From: Gracilimonas sp.
GTDB lineage: Bacteria > Bacteroidota > Rhodothermia > Balneolales > Balneolaceae
Assembly (NCBI RefSeq): GCF_014762685.1
Contig: NZ_JABURM010000005.1
Coordinates: 1,426,001-1,490,000 of the forward strand
Length of the DNA: 64,000 nucleotides
Direction of reading: 5' to 3'
Made by a program: the position numbers and the translations under genes. The notes below the pieces were generated by a model. It was not told the DNA's origin. It saw only the letters and a program-made list of their open reading frames with translations, and did no database searches. Shown one piece after another: positions 7,882 through 16,399 of the stretch. Within the stretch, counting starts at the first letter, position 1; each line of letters starts with the position of its first letter.

Positions 7882-8280
7882 ATGAAAAGCATTATTCAAA
7901 ATATCGTCAGTCTGCTTGCAGGTTTAATGTTCATCAATGCCGGGCTGAACAAATTCTTCCATTATATGCCCATACCTGATGATTTACCAGAGCAAGTGGT
8001 AAATATGAACGCTGCTATGGCAGAAATCGGCTGGCTGCTGCCTCTTGTGGCTATCGCCGAAATAGCCGGAGGTATGCTATTTATTATCCCCCGATTCAGA
8101 ACCCTTGGAGCTATTGTACTTTTCCCCGTCATGATTGGGATAATTTTGATTCACCTTACGGTTGCTCCCTCCGGTCTGCCAATAGCAGTGGCAATCTTCC
8201 TTGTCCTTTTATGGGCAATGTATGACCAGCGAGAAAAATACCTGTACTTGGTAAAAATGGATAGCCTGCAAAAAAATTAA
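7882..8280 (+). CDS. DoxX-family membrane protein
   Basis: 132 residues with four predicted TM helices (about 5-20, 48-68, 75-95, 100-118). The N-terminal SLLAGLMFINAGLNKFFHYMP and WLLPLVAIAEIAGGMLFI are DoxX signatures. DoxX proteins are integral membrane partners of oxidoreductases, and some relate to thiosulfate:quinone oxidoreductase or to redox stress complexes. It lies in a run of small enzymes with no specific partner that can be named. Confidence 0.88.
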   Translation: MKSIIQNIVSLLAGLMFINAGLNKFFHYMPIPDDLPEQVVNMNAAMAEIGWLLPLVAIAEIAGGMLFIIPRFRTLGAIVLFPVMIGIILIHLTVAPSGLPIAVAIFLVLLWAMYDQREKYLYLVKMDSLQKN

Positions 8281-8355
8281 CCACCCATTAACCAATAGCT
8301 AAAAACCAAGTATCAAAAAATGAACACCATCAAACACTAATTCAACCAAAATCCT

Positions 8356-9273
8356 ATGAGTACGCAAAAAATCATACCTCATCTGTGGTTTGACTACCAA
8401 GCCGAAGAAGCTGCTGGATTTTATATTTCAATATTTGGAGAAAATTCGGGCACAAAAGAACGAACCTATTATACAGAAGCCGGTCAAGATATCCACGGCA
8501 TGGAAGCAGGCTCTTTAATGACTGTAGACTTTGAACTTGCCGGTTATAAAATAATCGCCCTTAACGCCGGGCCGCTTTTCCATTTTACCCCCGCTATTTC
8601 GTTCTACGTAACATGTGAGACGGAAACTGAAGTCGATGAGCTGTGGCATAAACTATCAGAGGGCGGGTCAGCTATGATGCCCCTTAAAAAATACGACTGG
8701 AGCGAAAAATACGGTTGGGTTAAGGATAAATACGGATTGACCTGGCAAATTTCACTAGGACAACTGGAAGATGTCCACAACCAAAAAATCATCCCCTCAC
8801 TGATGTTTGTTAGTGAAGAAGGGCAAGCCGAGGAGGCCGTCAATCTCTATACTTCCCTATTTGATGATTCGGACATCACCGGAATATTACGATATGGGAA
8901 AAACGAAGATCAGCCGGAAGGCAGCGTGATGCATAGTCAGTTTCAACTCAATAACGGGGAAGTTTTTATGGCGATGGACAGTTCTCCGGAACATGCTGAT
9001 TTCACCTTTAATGAAGCGATTTCACTATTGGTTGAATGCAAAAACCAGAAAGAAATTGACCATTTCTGGGAAAAGCTCTCCAGCGACCCCAAAGCTGAAC
9101 AGTGCGGCTGGCTGAAGGATAAATTCGGGCTTTCGTGGCAAGTTGTTCCTGAGGGAATGAACCAGATGATAAATGCCAATGATTCTGAAAAAGCCAAGCA
9201 GGCTATGAATGCAATGCTCCAAATGAAAAAAATCGATATCCAAAAATTACAAGAAGCCTTCCAAGGCAAATAA
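8356..9273 (+). CDS. Two-domain PhnB-like VOC protein
   Basis: 305 residues comprising two tandem PhnB-like (3-dmu-9_3-mt) VOC modules. Module 1, about residues 3-135, begins KIIPHLWFDYQAEEAAGFY and ends GWVKDKYGLTWQIS. Module 2, about residues 143-275, begins KIIPSLMFVSEEGQAEEAVNLY and ends GWLKDKFGLSWQVVP. The repeated KIIP and DKxGLxWQ patterns show internal duplication. Despite the old 3-demethylubiquinone methyltransferase label, the family has no methyltransferase fold. A tail helix (QAMNAMLQMKKIDIQKLQEAF) is typical. It is followed by an AHSA1 gene in the same transcript. Confidence 0.92.
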   Translation: MSTQKIIPHLWFDYQAEEAAGFYISIFGENSGTKERTYYTEAGQDIHGMEAGSLMTVDFELAGYKIIALNAGPLFHFTPAISFYVTCETETEVDELWHKLSEGGSAMMPLKKYDWSEKYGWVKDKYGLTWQISLGQLEDVHNQKIIPSLMFVSEEGQAEEAVNLYTSLFDDSDITGILRYGKNEDQPEGSVMHSQFQLNNGEVFMAMDSSPEHADFTFNEAISLLVECKNQKEIDHFWEKLSSDPKAEQCGWLKDKFGLSWQVVPEGMNQMINANDSEKAKQAMNAMLQMKKIDIQKLQEAFQGK

Positions 9274-9290
9274 CTTTGCGAACCGATCCT

Positions 9291-9752
9291 ATGAAAGACA
9301 AAACCATACATATATCCCGTGAATTTGATGCTCCCCGCGAACTTGTTTTTGAAGCATTCACCCAACCGGAACACATCGGCAAATGGTGGGGGCCCAATGG
9401 GTTTTCAACCACCACCAAAAGCATGAATTTTAAAGTTGGGGGCGAATGGATTTTCACCATGCACGGACCCGATGGCACCGACTACCCCAACCGGGTTGTT
9501 TATACCGAGATTAAAAACTCTAAACTCCTAAAATATGACCATTTTGACAAATATAAGGATGATGGCAGGCCTCCCCATTTCAAACAAACCATCACTTTTA
9601 AAGAAGCAAATGGTAAAACCAAAGTAGAAATGAACTTGCTCTTCCCCACCGTTGAAAAACGAGAGGAAGCTACTGAATTTGGAGCTGTGGAAGGCGGGAA
9701 TCAAACATTGGCACGACTGGCTGAATTTCTTGTCTCTGAGAAACCTGGTTAA
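9291..9752 (+). CDS. AHSA1/SRPBCC domain protein
   Basis: 153 residues from the ATG at 9291; an in-frame TTG at 9276 is the less likely start. Signature segments are ISREFDAPRELVFEAFTQPEHIGKWWGP, GFSTTTKSMNFKVGGEWIF and MHGPDGTDYPN. This is the third AHSA1 member of the cluster and more divergent than the tandem pair. The stop overlaps the end of the convergent MltF-like gene by 4 bp. Ligand unknown. Confidence 0.9.
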   Translation: MKDKTIHISREFDAPRELVFEAFTQPEHIGKWWGPNGFSTTTKSMNFKVGGEWIFTMHGPDGTDYPNRVVYTEIKNSKLLKYDHFDKYKDDGRPPHFKQTITFKEANGKTKVEMNLLFPTVEKREEATEFGAVEGGNQTLARLAEFLVSEKPG

Positions 9753-11239
9753 TGCAGATTGGAAATCTTCTCTCCATTGAGAGCCGCCACCCGATTGTAC
9801 ATTTGATATCGATTCCGGATTTCTTTCACATACTGTACCGTTTCAATTCCGCGAATATATCCATGTCGGGCGTATTGATGATATCTTTCTTGCATCAGCT
9901 TGAGAAGAGCATCTTCCACATTCTCCCATTCATTCGGATCCCTATTGTGTTCCATTGCCAGCCGGCGAGCATCAATCATGTGTCCATTTCCCGCATTATA
10001 AGTCGCAAGAGCAAATGATAGCTGGTTTACGCTGTCAAGGTAGGCATAATGGTTAAGATTATTTTTCAAAATCCATGCCCCTTCGTGCAAATTTGTCAGG
10101 GGATCATACAGGTTATTATATTCCGTAACTGAAAAACGTGGCAAAATCTGCATTAATCCCACCGCTCCTGCAAAACTTTTAGCTTCCGGATTAAAACCGG
10201 ATTCCTGAATAACCATCGAAGTTAGCAACAGCCAATCAAGTCCTACTGAATCCGCTACAGATTTAGTCAGATCCTCGAATGACGAAATCAATCCCATACT
10301 CGAGTAGTATTTTTCGGGGTTATAATAATCCTCCACATAAGGACTTTGATTATGATATCTATAGCGCAGCTGATTCAAAAAAGCAGAGCGAAGAGGTTCC
10401 TCGCGTACATCAGAAAACCTGAAGTGTTTTTCCAGGAAACTGTTTAATTTCGCTTCCAGTCCCGGTGCATTTTTCCTGATTGCCCAGGCTATAGTATCTT
10501 TTTGTGCGATCACCGGGCCTGCCTGTAATCCGGGAAAATAACCGGAACCGGCCTGATATGTCTGTTCATCCAGTACCGCTGCCTTGATTTCTCCCCCCGA
10601 AACCTGCATGAGCAATGATTTCGCATCTTCGTTATAGGGCACAAAGTTTATATTTAGATCATACCCCTGTTCCTCAAGTCTTTCAAGGTGGGTATGATCT
10701 GTACTGTTTCTGCGCACATACACCGGAATCCTTTTTACAGAAAAATCCTCGAGGGTTTCCGGCTGGATTTCTAAGCTATCGGAATAAACGATTATTTTAT
10801 CCGATAACTTATATGGCCTGCTAAAATTAACAGTTCTCCTCTTTTGACTGCTAACCGTATAATTATTGGCAATTACATCTCCTGTACCCGAATTCAGCAG
10901 GTTATGAGGATGTTCATCAACTCCAAGAAATATAACCTCCAGTTCCAATCCGTATTCTTTAGCGAATTCATTCAACAACTCATATTCGAATCCTGACTCA
11001 TACCCATGGCGAAGAAAATACTTATCCGCACCATAGCCGGTGATCATCCGTAAAACACCGCTTTCTTTGATCTGTTCAAAATCACGCTCAACGGTTTGAG
11101 TACTTTGACCAAAATATTCCTCAATAAAACGATCAATATCATCTTCATTTATACAGCCGGACAGCAAAACACATGACATGACCAATAGCAGGGCTCCAAT
11201 TGACCTAAATGATTGCATATTATTTCTTTTGTTGTTCAT
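9749..11239 (-). CDS. MltF-type membrane-bound lytic murein transglycosylase (lipoprotein)
   Basis: About 496 residues from the ATG at 11239 (further in-frame starts at 11293 and 11218). After a short signal, the lipobox LLSGC predicts a lipoprotein. The N-terminal half is a periplasmic solute-binding domain (SBP family 3: SGVLRMITGYGADKYFLRHG, FAKEYGLELEVIFL). The C-terminal third is a lysozyme-like SLT domain with catalytic Glu in MVIQESGFNP, plus VGLMQILP and LATYNAGNG. MltF cleaves peptidoglycan with 1,6-anhydro product formation, and its binding domain modulates activity. It is transcribed against the AHSA1 gene. Confidence 0.92.
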   Translation of the reverse strand: MNNKRNNMQSFRSIGALLLVMSCVLLSGCINEDDIDRFIEEYFGQSTQTVERDFEQIKESGVLRMITGYGADKYFLRHGYESGFEYELLNEFAKEYGLELEVIFLGVDEHPHNLLNSGTGDVIANNYTVSSQKRRTVNFSRPYKLSDKIIVYSDSLEIQPETLEDFSVKRIPVYVRRNSTDHTHLERLEEQGYDLNINFVPYNEDAKSLLMQVSGGEIKAAVLDEQTYQAGSGYFPGLQAGPVIAQKDTIAWAIRKNAPGLEAKLNSFLEKHFRFSDVREEPLRSAFLNQLRYRYHNQSPYVEDYYNPEKYYSSMGLISSFEDLTKSVADSVGLDWLLLTSMVIQESGFNPEAKSFAGAVGLMQILPRFSVTEYNNLYDPLTNLHEGAWILKNNLNHYAYLDSVNQLSFALATYNAGNGHMIDARRLAMEHNRDPNEWENVEDALLKLMQERYHQYARHGYIRGIETVQYVKEIRNRYQMYNRVAALNGEKISNLH

Positions 11240-11619
11240 TTTAATCTCTTCAAACCTGATTATTAAAGAATGTTCCGTCTTCACTCCCTCCATTATCTAG
11301 GTGAAACGAATGCTTCATTAACCTAATTGTGCATCTCCGCTTTTACCTAATTAAATAATTATTGTGAATAGCCAAAATTTAATTTCATTACAATTGCCAA
11401 ATTTCGGAATTCATCATTCTCTTCATTTGGCTCTTATAGCATCCGCGGAGTATTTTTCCCTTCCTGATTCCAACTCCCTCTTTTTCCCATAAATCATCAT
11501 TCATTTGATTCTTGAAGCAACCCTCACAGTAAATCTGCTGTATAGTCATATAAAACAGGTATGGATTTCTTCTTTAAGTGAATCTTTACCCCATCAAGAT
11601 TAATTAAAATTATACGATT
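11240..11619. other. 380-bp intergenic region between divergent mltF-like and cupredoxin genes
   Basis: AT-rich non-coding stretch. It must hold the promoters of both divergent transcripts, but I cannot pick a convincing -35/-10 pair. No RNA gene, repeat or hairpin stood out, and no short ORF looks protein-like. Confidence 0.5.
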
Positions 11620-12042
11620 ATGATGAATACAAAACGAATCATTTCTTGCGTCTTCTTTTTATTGGCTGTCACGGTAAGTATTTCATTGATTGGATGCAGC
11701 ACCGGCTCCGGTACCGAGGAAGAAGGAACTAATGGTAATGGCCAAGAGCCTTCTGCCGGTGAAGTTGAGATGGTTAACACCTCTTTCTCGCCAAATGATT
11801 TAGAAGTGGAAAAAGGCACAACCGTAACATGGACGAATAACAGTAGTCTGACTCATACCGTAACAAGTGGATCAAACGGTCAACATGATGGCCTGTTTGA
11901 CAGTGGTAATATTGCACCCGATGGTCAATTTTCATATAAGTTCGATGAGGTTGGCACATTCGACTATTACTGTATCCCACATGTAGATCAAGGTATGACC
12001 GGTACTGTAACCGTTACAGAATCTTCCGGCAGTGGTTACTAG
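11620..12042 (+). CDS. Plastocyanin-like cupredoxin lipoprotein
   Basis: 140 residues. A signal sequence ends in lipobox LIGC (Cys26), followed by a Gly/Glu/Ser-rich linker, so the protein is tethered to the membrane. The type 1 copper site is complete: His79 (SLTHTV), Cys118 and His121 (YYCIPH) and Met126 (QGMTG). It should shuttle electrons in the periplasm. It overlaps the YceI gene by 11 bp and precedes DUF5777 and the ECF sigma pair, suggesting an envelope redox or copper-related operon. An alternative start is 3 bp downstream. Confidence 0.92.
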   Translation: MMNTKRIISCVFFLLAVTVSISLIGCSTGSGTEEEGTNGNGQEPSAGEVEMVNTSFSPNDLEVEKGTTVTWTNNSSLTHTVTSGSNGQHDGLFDSGNIAPDGQFSYKFDEVGTFDYYCIPHVDQGMTGTVTVTESSGSGY

Positions 12043-12613
12043 CCTAATACTTCTTTATTCATTTTGCTGCTTTCAGCTTCAGCCTGTAATCAATACCAAT
12101 AGTGTAGATACGGTATATTATTCTGATTCCGGGTATGTTGAATTTACTTCAAGTGTGCCTATGCACTCCTTTTCAGGAGAGTCAGACCACCTTACCGGGA
12201 TGATCGATTTTGAAGAGAATATCATCGACTTCTACATTGACCTGAATACCCTTAAAACGGGAATCGGGAAACGAGACAGGGATATGTATCAGACGCTGAA
12301 CACTGAAAGGCATCCTTTTGCTGAATTTACGGGTTCATTTGAGAGTCCACGCTCCATTCCCGATCAAAGAACAGAAGTTACCGCTATCGGTGAATTTACC
12401 ATAAACGGGGCAACCAACGAAGTAGAAGTTGAGGGCTTCATAGAACCTAAAGAAGAAGGATTGATACTGGAGGCAAAATGGTCTCTCCTCATAAGCGACT
12501 ATAACATCGAGCCTCCGGGCATTCTCTTCTACCGGGTTGACGATACCCAGGATATCAAGATCAAAGTTGTTTTAAAGCCAACCTCCGGGGAAGCACTATC
12601 TGCCGAAAACTAA
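12032..12613 (+). CDS. YceI-family periplasmic protein
   Basis: 193 residues from a GTG start that overlaps the cupredoxin stop by 11 bp, so translation is probably coupled. A signal-like hydrophobic N-terminus (SLILLYSFCCF) is followed by the lipocalin-like YceI fold: STVP-type MHSFSGESDHLTGMIDF, DLNTLKTGIGKRDRDMY, HPFAEFTGSF and GEFTINGATNEVEVEG. YceI proteins bind polyisoprenoid chains. Those beside cupredoxins or cytochromes are often thought to serve membrane electron carriers, which is inference here. Confidence 0.9.
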   Translation: MVTSLILLYSFCCFQLQPVINTNSVDTVYYSDSGYVEFTSSVPMHSFSGESDHLTGMIDFEENIIDFYIDLNTLKTGIGKRDRDMYQTLNTERHPFAEFTGSFESPRSIPDQRTEVTAIGEFTINGATNEVEVEGFIEPKEEGLILEAKWSLLISDYNIEPPGILFYRVDDTQDIKIKVVLKPTSGEALSAEN

Positions 12614-12627
12614 ACCGAACATAAACA

Positions 12628-13491
12628 ATGAAGCAATTGCATATTCTATCTTCTACGATCTTAAACAGCCTGATTACGGTACTTTTGATCTCAGTTACTG
12701 CCCACGCTCAGTTACCCAGAGAACTAGTTCAGTCAGATGGGCCGGTCGAAAGCGCCTTCTGGGCAACCACCAATATCGGAATCAGCACGGTTCAGAATGT
12801 GGATAAACATAACCTGGAAAGTTCAGTCGTACATACTTTTGGGCTGGTCAGAGGGGGAATTGACACTTTCTACGGATTGGACGACGGAGCTAATACCAAA
12901 ATTGGACTGGATTACGGAATCAGTGAAAGGCTTTCCGTCGGAATAAGCAGAATGACCTTCAACAAGGTCGTAGATCTGAGGGGGAAGTATAATATACTCA
13001 GGCAAACACAATCCGGAAGCATGCCGGTGGACCTTGCAATCAAATCTTCCCTGGGAATCAGTACGCTCTCCGGCCTTAACCTGAAGTTTAACGAACGCCT
13101 CAGCTATTTTACTTCTGTTATGTTAGCCAGAAAATTCGACCGGCTGAGCCTACAATTAACGCCAATGATAGCTCACTTTAACAATCCGGCCGCAGGTAAT
13201 CCCAACCAATTGTTTGGACTGGGAACCTTGATAAATTATAAACTAAACAAACGTTTTGCCCTGAGTGCCGAATACCTGCCCGTGATCGGAGAAAGAAATG
13301 CTTTTAGCCGGGATGCCATGGCCGTGGCTTTGAATATCAATACAGGCGGACACGTATTTCAACTATTTCTAACCAGTTCTCAATGGCATAATGAGCAATA
13401 TATTATGGCAAATAACCGGGATGAATTCTGGAAAGGAGATTTCAGGTTTGGCTTTAATATCCACCGGGTATTTGGACTGGGAGGAAATTAA
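12628..13491 (+). CDS. DUF5777 outer-membrane beta-barrel protein
   Basis: 287 residues with a signal peptide (LLISVTAHA-Q). The rest is amphipathic beta-strands: FWATTNIGISTVQ, LVRGGIDTFYGLDDGANTKIG, DYGISERLSVGISR, LFGLGTLINYKLNKRFALSAEYLPV and a final FRFGFNIHRVFGLGG. This fits the DUF5777 family of putative outer-membrane barrels, which in Bacteroidota often accompany YceI and cytochrome or copper proteins. It lies 14 bp after the YceI gene. Role unknown. It could form a channel or a scaffold for the periplasmic redox partners. Confidence 0.85.
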   Translation: MKQLHILSSTILNSLITVLLISVTAHAQLPRELVQSDGPVESAFWATTNIGISTVQNVDKHNLESSVVHTFGLVRGGIDTFYGLDDGANTKIGLDYGISERLSVGISRMTFNKVVDLRGKYNILRQTQSGSMPVDLAIKSSLGISTLSGLNLKFNERLSYFTSVMLARKFDRLSLQLTPMIAHFNNPAAGNPNQLFGLGTLINYKLNKRFALSAEYLPVIGERNAFSRDAMAVALNINTGGHVFQLFLTSSQWHNEQYIMANNRDEFWKGDFRFGFNIHRVFGLGGN

Positions 13492-13600
13492 CGGCAAAAC
13501 ACAGGCAACCCTTTGGGGCATCGTATGGTATAGGTTATAGGAGTCGTCCATATTTTTCTTTTAATTAGTAGCATACAGGTTTTAAATAAAACAAGATTCT

Positions 13601-14128
13601 TTGTTAACCGATATCATTAAAGGATGCTGCAAGCATCGCCGGGAAAGCCAAAAAGAGCTTTATGAGATGTTCTATGCCTATGGCATGAGCATAACGCTGC
13701 GATATGCCGATTCCCGAAATCAGGCTGCTGCTGTTTTAAACGACGCCTTTATGAAAGTTTTTGAGAACATAAAAACCTATGACACCAATCGGGACTTTAA
13801 ACCCTGGTTTCGAAGAATTGTGATTAACACCGCCATCAACCAATACCATAAGGATGAGAAACGCCTGAAGATGACCGAGCCATTATCGGATGATGAAAAC
13901 CATTTTACGGAGGAACACATCATCAGCGGTATTTCCTATGATGAACTTATTGAAATGGTTCAGCAGCTGAGTCCCGCTTACCGAACCGTTTTTAATCTGT
14001 ACGTGATAGAGGGATTTAAGCATGAGGAAATAGCCGGGATGCTGGATATCTCGGTCGGAACGTCAAAGTCCAACCTCTCCAAGGCCAAAAGGAACTTGCG
14101 GGAGATTTTAGAGAGAAATTTAATTTGA
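13601..14128 (+). CDS. ECF (sigma-70 family) RNA polymerase sigma factor
   Basis: 175 residues. Region 2 (SQKELYEMFYAYGMSITLRYA, then DAFMKVFENIKTYD and PWFRRIVINTAINQY) and region 4 (LIEMVQQLSPAYRTVFNLYVIEGFKHEEIAGML plus SVGTSKSNLSKAKRNLRE) are complete. The start is a TTG, since the frame is closed by a TAA 16 bp upstream and the next ATG would remove conserved region 2 residues. It is followed 9 bp later by a gene whose product looks like a membrane-spanning anti-sigma factor, so activity is probably controlled by an envelope signal. Confidence 0.92.
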   Translation: MLTDIIKGCCKHRRESQKELYEMFYAYGMSITLRYADSRNQAAAVLNDAFMKVFENIKTYDTNRDFKPWFRRIVINTAINQYHKDEKRLKMTEPLSDDENHFTEEHIISGISYDELIEMVQQLSPAYRTVFNLYVIEGFKHEEIAGMLDISVGTSKSNLSKAKRNLREILERNLI

Positions 14129-14137
14129 GACCGTACT

Positions 14138-15382
14138 ATGAATAGCAAAGACGAACATAAAGACCCGCTCGAGCAGTTTTTCAGGAAGAAAGCTGAAGAA
14201 TACGATATTTCTTACCGGGAAGAAGACTGGCTTGACCTCGAGAAAAAGCTGGACCGCAGACAGGCCGCCAAAACCCGGCAACGGCGCACTTACTTTGCCG
14301 CCGCTGCCGTACTGCTGATCGTATCCGCAATGGGTTATTTCATCTATGATAACTCAAATAAGATAGATCAACTGAACCGGCAACTGGAGGATAACATGAC
14401 TACGGGAGTCCTCCCCGATTCCGCCCGGGAGGATACCGCTAAAGAGCCGGAAGCTCTCCCGCCGGTGAACCGGGAAATGCTGGCCAATATTCCTCAGGAA
14501 ACCCAAAAACCAACTGAAATTACCGATGATGTTACCCCCAAGTCAGGTCCCGAAAAACAGGATCAGCAAGCGGTTATAAATGCTGATCCTGTATCGGTCT
14601 CCGGTGGCGAACTAGCGCATGCAGAACTGCGATCGGTTTCCTATTCCGAACTTATGGATGACGACCTTTCTCTCTCAACCGGCAATAACATCCCCGGCGA
14701 TACGGGGTATCTTGCTTCCGTGAGTTATGGGGGGATAGTGATTCCTTCCGGCAATCTCCCCCAACGCGACGGACTCGACAGAACAGCACCTTCCCGATTT
14801 GAATTCGGGCTCATTGTTTCGCCGGATATCAGTACCGTTGGGGGCATCTCGAATTTTCATGAACCGGGATATAAACTCGGGGTAAGCGCCGGCTACCACA
14901 TCAACGACCGATTTACGATCTCGAGCGGGGTCATTCATTCCAATGTGAAATACAGTTCCGGAAGCCAATATTATGATCCTCCAGCGTACTGGAATCCCGG
15001 TGGAACCCCCAGCGGCATCCGGGCTCAGTGCTTTATCCTGGATATTCCGGTCACCCTGAAATATGATGTGAAGCAATTCGGCAATTCCCGCTTTTTTGCC
15101 ACGGGTGGACTTTCCTCCTACGTGATGCTAAGCGAAGACTATTGGTTCGACTATAATAATGGCGGCTATTCCGGCGGACAAACCACCACGCTGAATGAAA
15201 AATCGGGCAAAGCACATCTGTTCAGCAACGCCGGCTTTTCCGTCGGCTACGAATACGACCTCCACAAAAACTGGAGCCTGAAAGCCGAGCCCTTCATCAA
15301 GGTCCCCCTCCGTGAAGTAGGCTGGGGAAATGTGAAGCTTTATACGCTTGGGACTTTTGTTTCGGTGAGTTATAGGCTTTAG
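14138..15382 (+). CDS. Dual membrane-spanning anti-sigma factor with C-terminal beta-barrel
   Basis: 414 residues with an unusual layout. Residues 1-50 are hydrophilic and charged (DPLEQFFRKKAEEYDISYREEDW), as in cytoplasmic anti-sigma peptides. Residues 52-70 form one TM helix (YFAAAAVLLIVSAMGYFIY). Residues about 71-215 are a Pro/Glu/Asp/Ser-rich linker long enough to cross the periplasm. Residues about 220-414 are beta-barrel strands (FEFGLIVSPD, YKLGVSAGYHINDRFTISSG, FSVGYEYDLHKNWSLKAEPF) ending in aromatic-rich FVSVSYRL. No signal peptide precedes it. The pairing with a sigma gene 9 bp upstream and the topology match the dual membrane-spanning anti-sigma (Dma) idea described in Bacteroides. 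The family link is inference, while the topology is visible. Confidence 0.78.
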   Translation: MNSKDEHKDPLEQFFRKKAEEYDISYREEDWLDLEKKLDRRQAAKTRQRRTYFAAAAVLLIVSAMGYFIYDNSNKIDQLNRQLEDNMTTGVLPDSAREDTAKEPEALPPVNREMLANIPQETQKPTEITDDVTPKSGPEKQDQQAVINADPVSVSGGELAHAELRSVSYSELMDDDLSLSTGNNIPGDTGYLASVSYGGIVIPSGNLPQRDGLDRTAPSRFEFGLIVSPDISTVGGISNFHEPGYKLGVSAGYHINDRFTISSGVIHSNVKYSSGSQYYDPPAYWNPGGTPSGIRAQCFILDIPVTLKYDVKQFGNSRFFATGGLSSYVMLSEDYWFDYNNGGYSGGQTTTLNEKSGKAHLFSNAGFSVGYEYDLHKNWSLKAEPFIKVPLREVGWGNVKLYTLGTFVSVSYRL

Positions 15383-15391
15383 AAATGAATT

Positions 15392-15516
15392 GAATATCCA
15401 ATAACGAATAATCAACATGGAATATCCAACTAGTCATGCTGAGGATACTTCCGAAGCATCTTCATGTAGCTTTGTGCTTGTGCAGGTCCTTCGGGGGTAC
15501 CCTCAGGATGACCCTT
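15392..15516. repeat. Intergenic repeat A, copy 1 (imperfect hairpin)
   Basis: Begins GAATATCCAATAACGAATAA and contains an imperfect hairpin from GTCATGCTGAGG (15433) to CCTCAGGATGAC (about 15512). The arms are related by TCATxCTGAGGxTACxxCCGAAG. A near-identical copy in the same orientation lies at 16173-16305, and the two bracket the thioredoxin gene. Probably a dispersed non-coding palindromic element. Confidence 0.75.
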
Positions 15517-15553
15517 GAAGAAGTTGTAAAAGCGACCATCATCCAGGGATATT

Positions 15554-15982
15554 TTAATTCAGAGCAGCGGTAATTTTTCTTGCCATCTCTTCGGTATCAT
15601 CATCCCGGGTTATTTTATCCAGTATTTCATGGCTCTCGGCATCTATCAATAAGACAAAACCCGTCATTCCCTCATTTTTCTCGAATATTTCTGAAAGTCC
15701 CAACCTGGATGCCAACAACTTTGATTGATGGGCTGTAAAATCATCGGTCATATCCATTTTGGTAAACAAAACCGGTTCTCCTTCAAACTCTCTCACCGCT
15801 TCTGCCATTTTAGGTTTAATAGCCTGGCAAGCTCCGCACCAATCTGCATACATGTACATCGTTATTACAGCGGGATCTTCTTCCGTCTCAGCCTCATTCG
15901 AAGCGATCAAAAAGAATGATCCAATAAAAAGTACGGCGGTTAAGAGAACTGCGGATGTCGTTTTATATCTATTTTTCATCAT
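15554..15982 (-). CDS. Thioredoxin-like protein with signal anchor
   Basis: 142 residues. A basic N-terminus and hydrophobic stretch (TSAVLLTAVLFIGSFFLI) form a signal peptide or anchor, so it acts in the periplasm. The active site is WCGAC (Cys49, Cys52) in MYMYADWCGACQAIKPKM. The rest follows a thioredoxin core (VLFTKMDMTDDF, then TGFVLLIDAESHEIL), although the usual cis-Pro strand is altered to EGMTGF. It probably reduces or isomerises periplasmic disulfides. It is bracketed by two copies of repeat A and is transcribed against both neighbours. Confidence 0.88.
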   Translation of the reverse strand: MMKNRYKTTSAVLLTAVLFIGSFFLIASNEAETEEDPAVITMYMYADWCGACQAIKPKMAEAVREFEGEPVLFTKMDMTDDFTAHQSKLLASRLGLSEIFEKNEGMTGFVLLIDAESHEILDKITRDDDTEEMARKITAALN

Positions 15983-16172
15983 CTTTTTTTGAGTTTATAA
16001 TCTTCCATCCTTGTCGACAGAAATACTTCGATTTACCCGGTTTAAACTTAAAACAAATCACGGTGATAACAGAAAGGACTTACTTCTCACTGTACGAGTG
16101 AAATGTAACCTTTCATACCCCCTTAATAAAGTGCGAAGTCTTCGGCTTCCATACAGGCAACCGGCCCCCCTT

Positions 16173-16305
16173 CAATATCCAATAATGAATAACCAACACA
16201 GAATATCCAACTAGTCATGCTGAGGATACTTCCGAAGCATCTTCAAGGACTTATGTAGCTTTATATTCGTGCAGGTCCTTCGGGGGTACCCTCAGGATGA
16301 CCTTT
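16173..16305. repeat. Intergenic repeat A, copy 2
   Basis: Matches copy 1 over nearly its whole length: AATATCCAATAA, GAATATCCAACTAGTCATGC, TGAGGATACTTCCGAAGCAT and GCAGGTCCTTCGGGGGTACC. It has a few substitutions and a short insertion in the loop (AAGGACTT). Hairpin arms run from 16214 to about 16302. Same orientation as copy 1, 781 bp away. Confidence 0.75.
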
Positions 16306-16399
16306 AATAGAGTATGGATATTCCGTGTTGGATGTTCTTCAGCCTCATTCGCGTTCCATTCCTTTCGTGTTTTAGAGTTTTCGTGGCATTAAAAAAAAT

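Noticed and set aside
16011-16214. 67-codon plus-strand ORF upstream of the ArsR-type gene
   Set aside because: It runs through repeat A (16173 onward), has no recognisable domain or ribosome binding site, and is better explained as intergenic sequence.
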